From the IMG/VR virus record IMGVR_UViG_3300032331_003609, positions 1-64,000 of that record: a stretch of 64,000 nucleotides of DNA, one strand, 5' to 3'. Shown here one piece after another: positions 32,843 to 41,231 of this stretch. The translations under genes and the position numbers were made by a program. Each line of letters begins with the position of its first letter. The first letter of the stretch is position 1. Source of the DNA: a virus. A model generated the notes under the pieces. That model was not told where the DNA came from. It saw only the letters and a program-made list of their open reading frames with translations, and ran no database searches.

Positions 32843-33401
32843 ACAAGAAACACCAAGCGGATTTAAAGACCTATTAAATGCAATGATGACACGTAGATGG
32901 TACATCACTGCATTAGTATTGGGAGGATTCATGTTAATAATAGCAGGAATGTTTGCAGCTATAGGGGTAGGTACAAAAATGGCAGGAGAATGGAAAGAAC
33001 TTCTTCTATTATTACTAGGAGCTTTCATCGGCTCTTATGGTAAAATTATTGACTACTGGTTTTCTGATACTGATAAAGATAAAATGCTAGTTCAGAAAAT
33101 GGACGAGGAGGATGGTACTACTTTATCTCACACTAATGATATGAAGGAAACAAATAAGCCATATGCCCCAACCATTCCTGATGCATTTATTGTGGGAGCA
33201 CAAGCTGCTAGAGAATTAGCTGTAGTAGAAAATAATCAAAATTTTGAACTAGTTAAAGATCAACAAGAGCATGAGCAAGAAATGGAAAAGCTTGAATATG
33301 AATCACACAGACAATGCGAGCATGAGTGGGGTGATTCAGATCATGACGGACACGAAGAATGTCAAAAATGCGGATTATTAAGAGAAAATTTCGAGGGATA
33401 A
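32835..33401 (+). CDS. Membrane protein with C-terminal zinc motif (188 aa)
   Basis: Two transmembrane helices (ITALVLGGFMLIIAGMFAAI and LLLLLLGAFIGSYGKIIDYW) are followed by a charged linker and a C-terminal Cys/His motif (CEHEW...HEECQKCGLL) able to bind zinc. The N-terminal part resembles phage holin-type proteins and the C-terminal part a small zinc ribbon. I cannot assign it to a family. Confidence 0.65.
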   Translation: MSKQETPSGFKDLLNAMMTRRWYITALVLGGFMLIIAGMFAAIGVGTKMAGEWKELLLLLLGAFIGSYGKIIDYWFSDTDKDKMLVQKMDEEDGTTLSHTNDMKETNKPYAPTIPDAFIVGAQAARELAVVENNQNFELVKDQQEHEQEMEKLEYESHRQCEHEWGDSDHDGHEECQKCGLLRENFEG

Positions 33402-33427
33402 TCCCAACAATAATATAAAAAAACAAC

Positions 33428-33688
33428 ATGACTTTTAAAGAATGGATTATTGATTTATTCAAAGACGAAAGAGGTGCAATATCAGTTAAACCTGTAATTG
33501 CATTCATCGGAGCATTATTCCTTTGCGGAACTATGCTAGCAAATTCCTTTACAGAAGAGCATTTTAAACCAGCTAATGAATTGGTAAATGCTGTAATGGT
33601 TATAACAGCAATTGGCATGGGTGCTGATACCTTAGATAAATTTACTAAGAAAGCACCTGCTGATAAAAAAGAAGAAGAAGAAGCTTAA
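33428..33688 (+). CDS. Putative holin-like protein (86 aa)
   Basis: A charged N-terminus (KEWIIDLFKDERGAISVKPV) is followed by two hydrophobic helices (IAFIGALFLCGTMLANS and VNAVMVITAIGMGA) and a Lys/Glu tail. Size and layout match two-helix phage holins. It lies in a run of small membrane proteins that would form a lysis module. Confidence 0.6.
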   Translation: MTFKEWIIDLFKDERGAISVKPVIAFIGALFLCGTMLANSFTEEHFKPANELVNAVMVITAIGMGADTLDKFTKKAPADKKEEEEA

Positions 33689-33691
33689 AGT

Positions 33692-33720
33692 CGAGGAACG
33701 GGTTAATCTCCCGTTCCCTT
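33692..33720 (+). terminator. Hairpin, probable terminator
   Basis: GGAACGGG (33695-33702) pairs with CCCGTTCC (33710-33717) just after the holin-like gene. The T-run is weak (CTTC), so termination may be partial. Confidence 0.5.
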
Positions 33721-33748
33721 CAAATATAAATAAAACACGACAACCCCC

Positions 33749-33982
33749 ATGAAAAAAAGATTAACACAAGCAAGCGAATTTCTGTTTCACGTCTATCTAA
33801 GACTTTGTATATGCTGGATAGTTCTAGCATTAGGAACTCAACTATTTTTTGTTTATTTAATGGTCTCTAATCAAGAAGAAAGAGCTGCAGGATACGCAAA
33901 CGAATTTGAATGGAAATTTGACGGAACATTCAAAGACTATCCTGGTAACATTATGTATGAAGAGCCAGTAGCTAAAAAGTAA
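33749..33982 (+). CDS. Small membrane protein (77 aa)
   Basis: One transmembrane helix at about residues 21-40 (CICWIVLALGTQLFFVYLMV) is followed by a soluble acidic tail. No family is recognised. It is three bases from the FeoA-like gene. Confidence 0.6.
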   Translation: MKKRLTQASEFLFHVYLRLCICWIVLALGTQLFFVYLMVSNQEERAAGYANEFEWKFDGTFKDYPGNIMYEEPVAKK

Positions 33983-33985
33983 ATC

Positions 33986-34222
33986 ATGAAAATATTTGAC
34001 GTCATTGATGTTCCGCAACCAGAAGACTGTAAGAAATGCACACCGTGCCTACGTTTAAGAATGATGGAAATGGGATTTATATCAGGGCAAAGAATAGAAA
34101 TAAGTGATAAAAAATTAGGTCTATGGTTGGTTAACATTTTATCCGATAATGATAGTGTTGATTCAACCATAGCTTTAAGACAAGAAGAATTAGATAGAAT
34201 ATGTTTAAAAGAAATAGAATGA
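33986..34222 (+). CDS. FeoA-domain-like protein (78 aa)
   Basis: CLRLRMMEMGFISGQRIEI followed by LWLVNI and TIALRQEELDRICLKEI matches the FeoA SH3-like domain (L-x-x-M-G-x-x-x-G-x-x-I ... I-A-L-R-x-E-E-x-x-x-I). FeoA normally helps the FeoB iron transporter. A CxxC pair (CKKCTPC) precedes the domain. A phage copy could affect host iron uptake or be a reused small fold. It overlaps the next gene by four bases. Confidence 0.6.
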   Translation: MKIFDVIDVPQPEDCKKCTPCLRLRMMEMGFISGQRIEISDKKLGLWLVNILSDNDSVDSTIALRQEELDRICLKEIE

Positions 34223-34956
34223 AAAAGCAGATATACAACATCACAATATTGACAATCATTTTTATGATTGGATTTGTTTTGACCACAGAGGCTCAAACGA
34301 TAGGCAGAACAAAAACCGAAGACTTCAAGGCAGATTTTGAAAAGAAGAAAGACATATCTGCTTATCTTGATTATGATGGTCCAAAGAAAAATATCCAATT
34401 ACTTAAATGTGGTATTAATGACGAAACCTATGAGGCATATCCTGAATTAAAAGAAAAGAGAGTAGGTCTCGGTGTTACTAATATAGTATTGGAATATCTT
34501 GATAATCTTAATCGATTTGAATTCACTGAGGATAAAACTGAGATTAAGAATAGAATGGTTAAGCAATTCCAAGCTTCTCAGTCAGGAATTTCGGAAAACA
34601 AATTAGACGGAAGAGGAAAGATAAAATTAGCTCACTATTTTGTTGAGATTGAGGTTTATGATTACTCTGTGTCTGAAGACGAGTCTATAAGCTTAAAAGA
34701 TGGTATTAAAGACAATTTAGTAACTAGACTAGGACTTCAAGTTAGATTTACTAATGCTGAGACTGGAGCGATCATAGCAGCATCAGGTTTGGGAGAAGCT
34801 AAGACAACAAGGGAATTAAGTTTAGTTGCAGATGCTTCGCTTGATCCTATTAAATTTAATCAATCAACTATAAGTACATCAACAAAAAAAGCATTAGATA
34901 TAGCATGTGCAAATATTCTTGACAAAATGATTAAAAAGGGAGTATTCCCAAAATAA
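34219..34956 (+). CDS. CsgG-like secreted protein (245 aa)
   Basis: The start MKKQIYN begins a signal peptide ending near TTEAQ; the open frame is longer, but the upstream Met lies inside the FeoA-like gene. The body matches CsgG/HfaB: GLGVTNIVLEYLDNLNRFEF near 85, KLAHYFVEIEVYDYSVSEDE, and the C-terminal VRFTNAETGAIIAASGLGEA. CsgG forms the outer-membrane pore that exports curli. Here the lipobox Cys is missing, so anchoring differs. It may secrete or assemble the surface proteins encoded upstream. Confidence 0.7.
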   Translation: MKKQIYNITILTIIFMIGFVLTTEAQTIGRTKTEDFKADFEKKKDISAYLDYDGPKKNIQLLKCGINDETYEAYPELKEKRVGLGVTNIVLEYLDNLNRFEFTEDKTEIKNRMVKQFQASQSGISENKLDGRGKIKLAHYFVEIEVYDYSVSEDESISLKDGIKDNLVTRLGLQVRFTNAETGAIIAASGLGEAKTTRELSLVADASLDPIKFNQSTISTSTKKALDIACANILDKMIKKGVFPK

Positions 34957-34980
34957 GTATAGACTTAAAACCTATACTTT
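34955..34980 (+). terminator. Hairpin at the end of the CsgG-like gene
   Basis: AAGTATAG (34955-34962) pairs with CTATACTT (34972-34979), overlapping the stop codon. The T-run is short. Confidence 0.45.
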
Positions 34981-35003
34981 AGTTACACGACCTAAAGTAT
35001 AAA

Positions 35004-35651
35004 ATGAATTTAAAACACGACAATTCCACATCAAGCATCATAGTAGTGGTGCTATTCTTAGTAATTTCCCAGTTCTTGTATAGCTGTAAGAATAATAGCT
35101 CACCAAGAAAAATATCAGGCAAAGAAAGGGATTCGATTGGAAAAATATCTTCGGATACAGCATTTATACACGACACCCTATATGTCGATGTTCCATTTCC
35201 ATTCCAAGTTTTAAAAGACACTATAATTTACAGAGATATTCCTGCTGTTGTTGATACGATGGCAATATTAAGCATTTATAATGCAAAAAAAGTTAAGATC
35301 GATACTCTTAAAATTGATTACGGGTATATTACAGTCACTGATACTATATCAGGAGGTGATATTATTTCTAGAAAATACCTTTCTAAGATTAAAGTACCGG
35401 TTAAAGAGAAAATTCAAAAGATAAAAGAAGAACCTAGGGGTAATCTATATTTGGGTCTGAATGGGGGTTTAGATAAACCTAATTATGTTTATTCCCTGGG
35501 AACTTCTTTTCTATATAAAACACCGCAAGATAAGATTTTTGAGCTTGGGTTTGGTGTTTGGAATAAGACAGCAAATGGAATAGATGGTGAATTTGTTCCG
35601 TATATAAAAGGTGGTGTTTATTGGAAGATCAACCTTAAAGGTAAGAAATAA
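35004..35651 (+). CDS. Membrane-anchored or lipoprotein, unknown (215 aa)
   Basis: VVVLFLVISQFLYSC is a membrane segment ending in Cys, so it could be a lipoprotein (spacing after the initial charged tail is unusual). The C-terminal third alternates like a small barrel (LYLGLNGGLDKPNYVYSLGT, FELGFGVWNKT). No family is recognised. It follows the CsgG-like gene and may belong to the same envelope module. Confidence 0.6.
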   Translation: MNLKHDNSTSSIIVVVLFLVISQFLYSCKNNSSPRKISGKERDSIGKISSDTAFIHDTLYVDVPFPFQVLKDTIIYRDIPAVVDTMAILSIYNAKKVKIDTLKIDYGYITVTDTISGGDIISRKYLSKIKVPVKEKIQKIKEEPRGNLYLGLNGGLDKPNYVYSLGTSFLYKTPQDKIFELGFGVWNKTANGIDGEFVPYIKGGVYWKINLKGKK

Positions 35652-35695
35652 CTTAGCCTACTTATGTCGAATTATTTCCATGATATTGATCTATA

Positions 35696-35959
35696 ATGAT
35701 TAAAAAATGTATGGAAATTAAATCAAGTCCTCAGCATTGCACAATAGTTTTTGATTTTAAAATTGGTGATAATGATTTTATTGTTTCCCTTTATCAAGAC
35801 TTAACCACGAACGATAAGGTCGTGAACGTGCTAAATACCGACGGAAGTAGCGTCGATGATGCAAATCTCTGCGATCTTATTGTTAAATATGCTATAGATA
35901 AATATAGTATTACGTACGATCCTGGAACCGATGATAATTCCTTAGATCCTGTAATTTAA
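35696..35959 (+). CDS. Hypothetical protein (87 aa)
   Basis: A small acidic, mostly beta-like protein (TIVFDFKIGDNDFIVSLYQD) with no known motif. It ends nine bases before the oxygenase gene. Confidence 0.6.
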   Translation: MIKKCMEIKSSPQHCTIVFDFKIGDNDFIVSLYQDLTTNDKVVNVLNTDGSSVDDANLCDLIVKYAIDKYSITYDPGTDDNSLDPVI

Positions 35960-35968
35960 TGTTAATCT

Positions 35969-36523
35969 ATGATTTTAGAGAAAGAAGATTTTTTATCAGA
36001 ACAAGACTGTAAAGACCTGATAGAATTAGCGCAACCCCAGCTTTTTAAAACGACAACACTAGGTAAACCTGTAGACGGATACAGAACAGCAGAAGGTGCT
36101 TGGCTTACTCCAACCCATGATGTTGTTTGTAAATTTAGATGTGCAGTTTCTGAGCTAATTGGAATACCAGAAGAAAACATGGAAGGAACCCACGTTGTTA
36201 AGTATGAAATAGGAGGAGAGTATAAGGTTCATCATGATTTTTTCCATCCTAATGAGGGTTATTACGACAACGAGGTAACTAAAAGGGGAGGTCAAAGAGT
36301 TAAGACTGCTTTGGTGTATCTTAATGAAGGGTACAAAGGTGGATCCACGGATTTCCCACAAATGGAAAGAACGATAACACCCAAAATGGGAAAATTGGTA
36401 GTGTGGGATAATACAAATCAAGACGGAACATTAGATTTCACAAGCATGCATGCAGGACTTCCTGTCGAGGAAGGAATCAAATATATTGCAGTTATCTGGG
36501 TCAGGGAAAATAAATTCAGATAA
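35969..36523 (+). CDS. 2OG-Fe(II) oxygenase, prolyl 4-hydroxylase type (184 aa)
   Basis: VHHDFFHPN supplies the HxD iron ligands, VKTALVYLNEGYKGGSTDFP is the following strand pair, GKLVVWDN and MHAGLPVEEGIKYIAVIWVR supply the distal His and the Lys/Arg that binds 2-oxoglutarate. The pattern is a complete P4H catalytic domain and the length fits single-domain bacterial and phage enzymes. The substrate is unknown, probably a proline or other residue of a phage or host protein. Confidence 0.88.
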   Translation: MILEKEDFLSEQDCKDLIELAQPQLFKTTTLGKPVDGYRTAEGAWLTPTHDVVCKFRCAVSELIGIPEENMEGTHVVKYEIGGEYKVHHDFFHPNEGYYDNEVTKRGGQRVKTALVYLNEGYKGGSTDFPQMERTITPKMGKLVVWDNTNQDGTLDFTSMHAGLPVEEGIKYIAVIWVRENKFR

Positions 36524-36550
36524 ACATTTTTTTACTGCACATACTATTTT

Positions 36551-36558
36551 TACATTTG
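36551..36558 (+). promoter_or_regulatory. Bacteroidota -7 box TACATTTG
   Basis: Exact TAnnTTTG in the gap after the oxygenase gene. It argues that the next gene starts downstream of it. Confidence 0.55.
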
Positions 36559-36575
36559 TAAAAAATTACCATCTT

Positions 36576-36998
36576 TTGGGTCACGACATAACAGCAACAG
36601 CAAAAAAATCAGGCGAGAGATTATCCTATATTAGTATAGGGGCGTTCAATCAGTGCAAATCATGGATCCTATATGAATCCTTAAACTGCAACGAATTCAA
36701 TGCTGGTGTTTCCGGAAACGGAGGATCTAAAGTAATTTCAGAGACCGATATAAAAACGTCTCTTTCCAAATTTAGGTATCTTGCTGGAGAGCCATCCCAC
36801 GAGATGGAATCTGCAGTATCATCATATAAACCCTGCAATTCAGCATCTGGTGTATTAAAAAAGGTATTAACCTCCTTAGGGTATAAACCTAGCAGGGAAG
36901 ATATAAGGGTTACCCCCGATCCAGAGTCACTTGCTGACGTTGAAAGATTCTTAAAAGATATACAGGAATATGGGGAAATAGTAATAGATTTCCTCTAA
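36576..36998 (+). CDS. Hypothetical protein (about 140 aa, start uncertain)
   Basis: The open frame continues upstream to 36450, overlapping the oxygenase gene by 74 bases, but a TACATTTG promoter at 36551 makes a later start likely. I suggest the TTG at 36576, a leaderless position. The protein has YKPCNSASGVLKKVLTSLGY in the middle and an acidic C-terminus. No family is recognised. Confidence 0.5.
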   Translation: MGHDITATAKKSGERLSYISIGAFNQCKSWILYESLNCNEFNAGVSGNGGSKVISETDIKTSLSKFRYLAGEPSHEMESAVSSYKPCNSASGVLKKVLTSLGYKPSREDIRVTPDPESLADVERFLKDIQEYGEIVIDFL

Positions 36999-37083
36999 AC
37001 CTCCGTTTTTACCCCATTTTTGAAACCTTTTTGTTTAATTGTACTATAATATGTATATTTTAAACAAACTAAATTTAACAAAA

Positions 37084-37275
37084 ATGGCAAAAGCTACAAA
37101 AAACAAAAACATGGTACCTGTTGTACAAATGACACCAGGGGGAAGAAAACTTAAGAAGTATTCTTCAATTCGCGAAGCAGCAGCATCAACTGGTGCAGAT
37201 CCAAGTAACATTTCAAAAGTTACTAGAGGAGTTTATAAAACTGCAGGTGGATTCCGCTGGCAAACTTCAAAGTAG
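37084..37275 (+). CDS. NUMOD1-type DNA-binding protein (63 aa)
   Basis: KKYSSIREAAASTGADPSNI with SKVTRGVYKTAGGFRW is the NUMOD1 helix-turn-helix found at the end of homing endonucleases, here alone. The start is the Met before AKATKN. An AT-rich promoter with TTTTTG and TATATTTT elements lies upstream and a strong terminator follows, so it is a separate unit. A small DNA-binding regulator is the simplest reading. Confidence 0.75.
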   Translation: MAKATKNKNMVPVVQMTPGGRKLKKYSSIREAAASTGADPSNISKVTRGVYKTAGGFRWQTSK

Positions 37276-37286
37276 TTTAAACTTAA

Positions 37287-37325
37287 ATACAGGACTTCAT
37301 TATTTTTTGGAGTCCTGTATTGTTT
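37287..37325 (+). terminator. Terminator after the NUMOD1 gene
   Basis: ATACAGGACT (37287-37296) pairs exactly with AGTCCTGTAT (37311-37320), followed by TGTTT. Confidence 0.75.
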
Positions 37326-37338
37326 ACATCAGAATCAA

Positions 37339-38037
37339 ATGATATACGATTTTCACGGTAATTTTTCAGAGATCTATCCTATACCTAAGGATTCATTAAA
37401 ATCCCCGGATAGAGACAAATGGGGATATTACTGGGATTTTGAAGATTATTTAATAGAGAATGAGTCAGGGAGAGGGCTATCTCTACAAGGAATTCTTTTA
37501 TCGAACCCTAATGATTTTGAATTATTTTCAGGTTTATTTCAGAGAGCATTTAGAATGTCAACTATAAATGCAAAGCTGAAAAATTTCCATGTTGTAAATT
37601 TTAAAGATTTTATAGATTCATCAGAATTTGAATCCTCATACGTGAAGGAATCTGTTGAAGTTTTAAGCTCTGAGGTGGATCAAAAAATAGAAAGAATGAA
37701 TAATCTATTTAGTGAAATTAAGAACTTAATCAAAAGAAGAAACGGGGTATGGATATCGCTTTGCCCATATTCGACGGATCTAATTCACGAGGAGATCCAA
37801 AAATTCTGGGGTGAAGATATATTTGTTTTAAGACTTCCTGTTGAATATTCCCCGATGAACTACAAAGGGCTCTGGGAAGAGCTTGACACCTTAGGAGGTA
37901 TGAAATTTGACAAGGATATGATGTGGGAGGACTTTTCCTACATGTATCCAGAATATGTCAAATATATGGATCAAGGGATAAGCAAAAGAATAGACACAGG
38001 ATTTCTTGGAACAAGTTCAGAATACGGACTGTTGTAA
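37339..38037 (+). CDS. Hypothetical protein (232 aa)
   Basis: A soluble alpha/beta protein. It opens MIYDFHGNFSEIYPIPKDSL and contains RRNGVWISLCPYSTDLIHEE, which has the look of a buried strand then a helix, but no catalytic motif. Not recognised. The 205-base gap that follows (38038-38242) holds no gene I can see. Confidence 0.6.
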   Translation: MIYDFHGNFSEIYPIPKDSLKSPDRDKWGYYWDFEDYLIENESGRGLSLQGILLSNPNDFELFSGLFQRAFRMSTINAKLKNFHVVNFKDFIDSSEFESSYVKESVEVLSSEVDQKIERMNNLFSEIKNLIKRRNGVWISLCPYSTDLIHEEIQKFWGEDIFVLRLPVEYSPMNYKGLWEELDTLGGMKFDKDMMWEDFSYMYPEYVKYMDQGISKRIDTGFLGTSSEYGLL

Positions 38038-38242
38038 AAGAAAGGATAGATACAGTAAGATGGGAGGGATATAGCATTGGTTGGACTGCTATTTAACAAT
38101 CAGTTAGGTGATTTTTAATGAATGTTTTATCCTAAAAATTTCCATCTACCTCAAATTTATTGACTGTCATAATAGTATTTGAACCAAAAATACGGGGATT
38201 GCTATAAATAATGGCCTTTAAGAGGTTTATATAAAATAATAA

Positions 38243-38680
38243 ATGGAAGAGAAAGAATTAGGAGGGGCTGGAATAGCTACCACAGAAAGGGATGAAAGTG
38301 CAGAACTGTCACAAGAAAATGGATCAAGCAGAGGAAAATTAACAGATTTAGACGTTGCTAAGAAAATGATCAATTTAAAACAGAGTGCAGATGCTAGAAA
38401 CATTAAATTTGATTTATCATTTACTACATTAAAGAAATTAATGGAGCAAAAGAAATGTTTTTACACAGGAAGAACATTGGATCCTAGAGGAGATTATGCC
38501 TTAAGCATAGATAGGATCGATAATAAATTGGGATATCTTGAGGGCAATGTTGTTTCATGTACAGTGGAAATAAACAGAAAAAAAACTGACATTACCCTGG
38601 ATGAAATAGAAATGATCTATAAAGCTATAAAGAAAGCTAAGAAAGGAATTTTCGAGTCAGAAGATAATGGAGATAACTAG
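38243..38680 (+). CDS. HNH-like endonuclease domain protein (145 aa)
   Basis: KKCFYTGRTLDPRGDYALSI then DRIDNKLGYLEGNVVSC and EINRKKTDIT match the phage HNH-type fold (C-x-x-T-G ... S-I-D-R-I-D-N-x-x-G-Y-x-x-G-N-V-V). The first metal His is replaced by Asp (SIDR), as in several phage members. The N-terminal 40 residues are polar and probably flexible. It probably cuts DNA or is a homing-type nuclease relict. Confidence 0.7.
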   Translation: MEEKELGGAGIATTERDESAELSQENGSSRGKLTDLDVAKKMINLKQSADARNIKFDLSFTTLKKLMEQKKCFYTGRTLDPRGDYALSIDRIDNKLGYLEGNVVSCTVEINRKKTDITLDEIEMIYKAIKKAKKGIFESEDNGDN

Positions 38681-39089
38681 AGAAAATATTGAAAAATCAT
38701 TTTTGGATATGCTAGGATTAATTCCTGGTGAAATGTTATTTGAATCCCTCTGGAATCATTTTGTTGATCGGGGGGATTTTAATAATGTTATCCTGCTTGA
38801 TGGAAAGCCTCTCTATAATAACGACGGATATCACATAAAGCCTATTTACTTAGACCCAGATGCTAGCGATAGTGTATATGACATATTTTATACTCCCAAC
38901 GAGATTCCTGATAATTTCAGAAAGAAAATAGGGAATTATTATCTCATTACTGGTAAAATAAGATTTATGGACGATTTAGCTTCCGATCTCATAGTGTATG
39001 CAAGAAGAAAGAATAAGAATGGGGAATGGAAGAAATCCCACAATCAATTATTAGTTTATAAGATAAGACCTAAAGAAGAAGAAGAATAG
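38667..39089 (+). CDS. Hypothetical protein (140 aa)
   Basis: It overlaps the end of the HNH gene by 14 bases, so it is probably co-expressed. The protein is mixed alpha/beta with an acidic EEEE tail. No motif is recognised. Confidence 0.6.
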   Translation: MEITRENIEKSFLDMLGLIPGEMLFESLWNHFVDRGDFNNVILLDGKPLYNNDGYHIKPIYLDPDASDSVYDIFYTPNEIPDNFRKKIGNYYLITGKIRFMDDLASDLIVYARRKNKNGEWKKSHNQLLVYKIRPKEEEE

Positions 39090-39093
39090 TAAT

Positions 39094-39465
39094 ATGAATA
39101 CTTCAGACATTAATTTAAAAAATGCGAGGATTATTCTAGATTGGTGCTACCAAAATCTGGGTGGTTCAAAGTACAGGCCATATTCTAAACTTAAAGTCTC
39201 AATATCAAGAAGTATCAATTGCAGAGGTCTATACGAAGAAGATAGTGACTCTAGCATAATATACGTCAACCCAAAAAGACATAGAAGTTTTAACGAGTTT
39301 ATAGATACAATGATACATGAGTATATTCATTTTTTACAAAGTCTAAGATATTATGACCAGATCATGGAAATAACAGGGTATGACAAACATCCGATGGAGC
39401 ATACATCAAATCTTGTTGCGTACATACTTAAGTACAAATGCAGAAAAGAGCTTTTTCCCAACTAA
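39094..39465 (+). CDS. Zincin-like protein, HEYIH motif (123 aa)
   Basis: IDTMIHEYIHFLQSLRYY contains HExxH, and HPMEHTSNLVAYI may supply another ligand. The layout resembles small SprT-like or M-type metalloproteases in phages. No signal peptide is seen. Confidence 0.65.
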   Translation: MNTSDINLKNARIILDWCYQNLGGSKYRPYSKLKVSISRSINCRGLYEEDSDSSIIYVNPKRHRSFNEFIDTMIHEYIHFLQSLRYYDQIMEITGYDKHPMEHTSNLVAYILKYKCRKELFPN

Positions 39466-39489
39466 TTTTTTTATACCGCTAAATTCCCT

Positions 39490-39497
39490 TATATTTA
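39490..39497 (+). promoter_or_regulatory. -7-like box TATATTTA
   Basis: Near-match to TAnnTTTG, 20 bases before the ATG at 39518. Confidence 0.45.
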
Positions 39498-39517
39498 CTT
39501 TCTAAAAGTAATAATTT

Positions 39518-39934
39518 ATGGAAATAAAGGGGAAGCAATGGTCATCCGAGGAGATAAAGTTCCTTAGAGATAATTACGAGCAAATGGGGTTTAAAGATCT
39601 GTCAGGAAGCTTAGAAAGAAGTATAGAAAGTATTAGATCTAAATTGAAAAGAATGGGACTTTCTAAAGAGTCAAAAATCCCTGCCAGCCCAAAAAATTCT
39701 ATCATAGTAAAAAGTCCTATAGGAAAAGCTGCTAAACCTGCACATAAGGGTGGAAGGCCTCCAAAGGTTAGAAAGCAATTCGAGACCCTGAATCATGACA
39801 CCAAAAAGATGATACGGGTAATTATTGATTCAAAAACGACTATTTATATTAAGGAAGGTGAAGATCCTGAATTAGCTAGAGAAAAATATTTCACTAGAAT
39901 GGCAGAGAGAACCCAGCCTATTGTTCATTTTTAA
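39518..39934 (+). CDS. SANT/Myb-like DNA-binding protein with AT-hook-like motif (138 aa)
   Basis: WSSEEIKFLRDNYEQMGFKD then SGSLERSIESIRSKLKRMGL is a SANT/Myb-like helix set common in phage DNA-binding proteins. KGGRPPK in the middle resembles an AT-hook, followed by a basic region. It is probably a regulator or accessory DNA-binding protein. It has its own promoter. Confidence 0.75.
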   Translation: MEIKGKQWSSEEIKFLRDNYEQMGFKDLSGSLERSIESIRSKLKRMGLSKESKIPASPKNSIIVKSPIGKAAKPAHKGGRPPKVRKQFETLNHDTKKMIRVIIDSKTTIYIKEGEDPELAREKYFTRMAERTQPIVHF

Positions 39935-39965
39935 TTTACGAGATATTTCTGTATTCTTACATTAT

Positions 39966-40307
39966 ATGAAGGTCTATCACATTTCGCCTAAGAGTTTAAG
40001 AAAATACATTTTAAAAGAAGGATTAAAACCCAGCTTAGGTCCTAGATCTAAGAGATTCGGGGAAAATGAAGAAAAGCTTTTTTTCACAAAAGAATTAAAA
40101 CATTCTATTGATCTTTCAAAAAATAAAAGATTTAATAGACACCCGGATTTTTCTAAAGGACTAGACATATGGGAAATAAAATTATCAGATAAAACTAAAA
40201 TAGAAAATGATATGAAATTTAACGATGGATTTTATACCAAAGAAATTATAGGAGCTCTTGATATAGAGCTAGTTAAATCGTTTGAATGGATGGATCACCA
40301 AAATTAA
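39966..40307 (+). CDS. Hypothetical protein, possible ADP-ribosyltransferase-like fold (113 aa)
   Basis: The start MKVYHISPKSLRKYILKEGL followed by PSLGPRSKRFGENEEKLFFT resembles small proteins of the ART/KptA-like group (H-x-S ... I-L-K-E-G-L-x-P). The match is by pattern only. The start is set at the Met that begins this motif, 16 codons into the open frame. Confidence 0.5.
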   Translation: MKVYHISPKSLRKYILKEGLKPSLGPRSKRFGENEEKLFFTKELKHSIDLSKNKRFNRHPDFSKGLDIWEIKLSDKTKIENDMKFNDGFYTKEIIGALDIELVKSFEWMDHQN

Positions 40308-40311
40308 TATT

Positions 40312-40545
40312 ATGGCTAGCTGGATAAAACATAATGATATTATTATTAATCTTAGTAATGTTTTCTTTTATGAAAAAAAGACTTTCGAAAGAAGACTAGA
40401 TGGCGGAAAGGCCAAAACAGTATATTCGATACAATTCGATTCTACGGGTAATAATTACACCTCTTTAGAATTTGATTCGGAGGAGGAAAGAGAAAAATGC
40501 ATGTCTAGATTAGGGGATAAGACCGGACCCGAAACTTTGGTATGA
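40312..40545 (+). CDS. Hypothetical protein (77 aa)
   Basis: Mostly beta-like with a charged C-terminus. No motif is recognised. The start at MASWIKH follows the previous stop by four bases. Confidence 0.6.
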   Translation: MASWIKHNDIIINLSNVFFYEKKTFERRLDGGKAKTVYSIQFDSTGNNYTSLEFDSEEEREKCMSRLGDKTGPETLV

Positions 40546-40579
40546 TCTTTTAATATAATAAAGCATATAACATGCTGAA

Positions 40580-40945
40580 TTGAAAAGATCAGAACACTAC
40601 AGGGATTACCCCCAACCAGTATCGGAATTAACAGAAAAATTATTGGACGGATTAGAGGAAGAAAAATTCTTCGAGACAGAGCATGCTGATTATAATATCA
40701 CTTTCCGAAGATTTGCTGATGCTTCTTTGAAAAAATGGATCAAAGGAGATAATATGGATGATTTTTCGGAAGACGAATTCTCTCAAATACTTAGATTCTC
40801 TATGGTTGAAACTGATCTTGATAGAATGAGCAAAAAGGGGCTATTAGATTCTATAGAGGATGCCAACGGAGAATCGGTCTATTTCTTAACAGACAAAGGC
40901 AAAAAAGAAGTAGGAAACTTCGTAGGAAAAAAAGAACTACAATAA
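40580..40945 (+). CDS. Hypothetical protein with winged-helix-like C-terminus (121 aa), TTG start
   Basis: SMVETDLDRMSKKGLLDSIE with ESVYFLTDKGKKEV has the pattern of a winged-helix segment (recognition helix, then a hairpin ending in TDKGK). The start is a TTG; the only nearby ATG is out of frame and stops at once. It may be a DNA-binding protein. Confidence 0.55.
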   Translation: MKRSEHYRDYPQPVSELTEKLLDGLEEEKFFETEHADYNITFRRFADASLKKWIKGDNMDDFSEDEFSQILRFSMVETDLDRMSKKGLLDSIEDANGESVYFLTDKGKKEVGNFVGKKELQ

Positions 40946-41009
40946 ATTAATTCCCCAGGTTTACTGAAATAAAACTCACTCTTTGTACTAATATAAGGAA
41001 AAGTAAAGA

Positions 41010-41231
41010 ATGAATAATTTATCATGGTCTGGCGAAAGTTCCGAAAAGAAGACCTCAGTTAAAAAAGAAGATCCCAAGAAGAAAAAGATAGATTATAAGA
41101 AAGAGATAGAAGACTTAGAAAAAATCTATCAAAGGATATCAGTGAAGTATGAATTGCATGCACACAGTAAGGTATCTAATGCAATGATTGATATCATGGG
41201 TTCATTGGAGAATTTAAAGAAGTTCGAATAA
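41010..41231 (+). CDS. Hypothetical charged coiled-coil protein (73 aa)
   Basis: Very Lys/Glu-rich and helical throughout (KKIDYKKEIEDLEKIYQRIS). No family is recognised. Confidence 0.55.
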   Translation: MNNLSWSGESSEKKTSVKKEDPKKKKIDYKKEIEDLEKIYQRISVKYELHAHSKVSNAMIDIMGSLENLKKFE

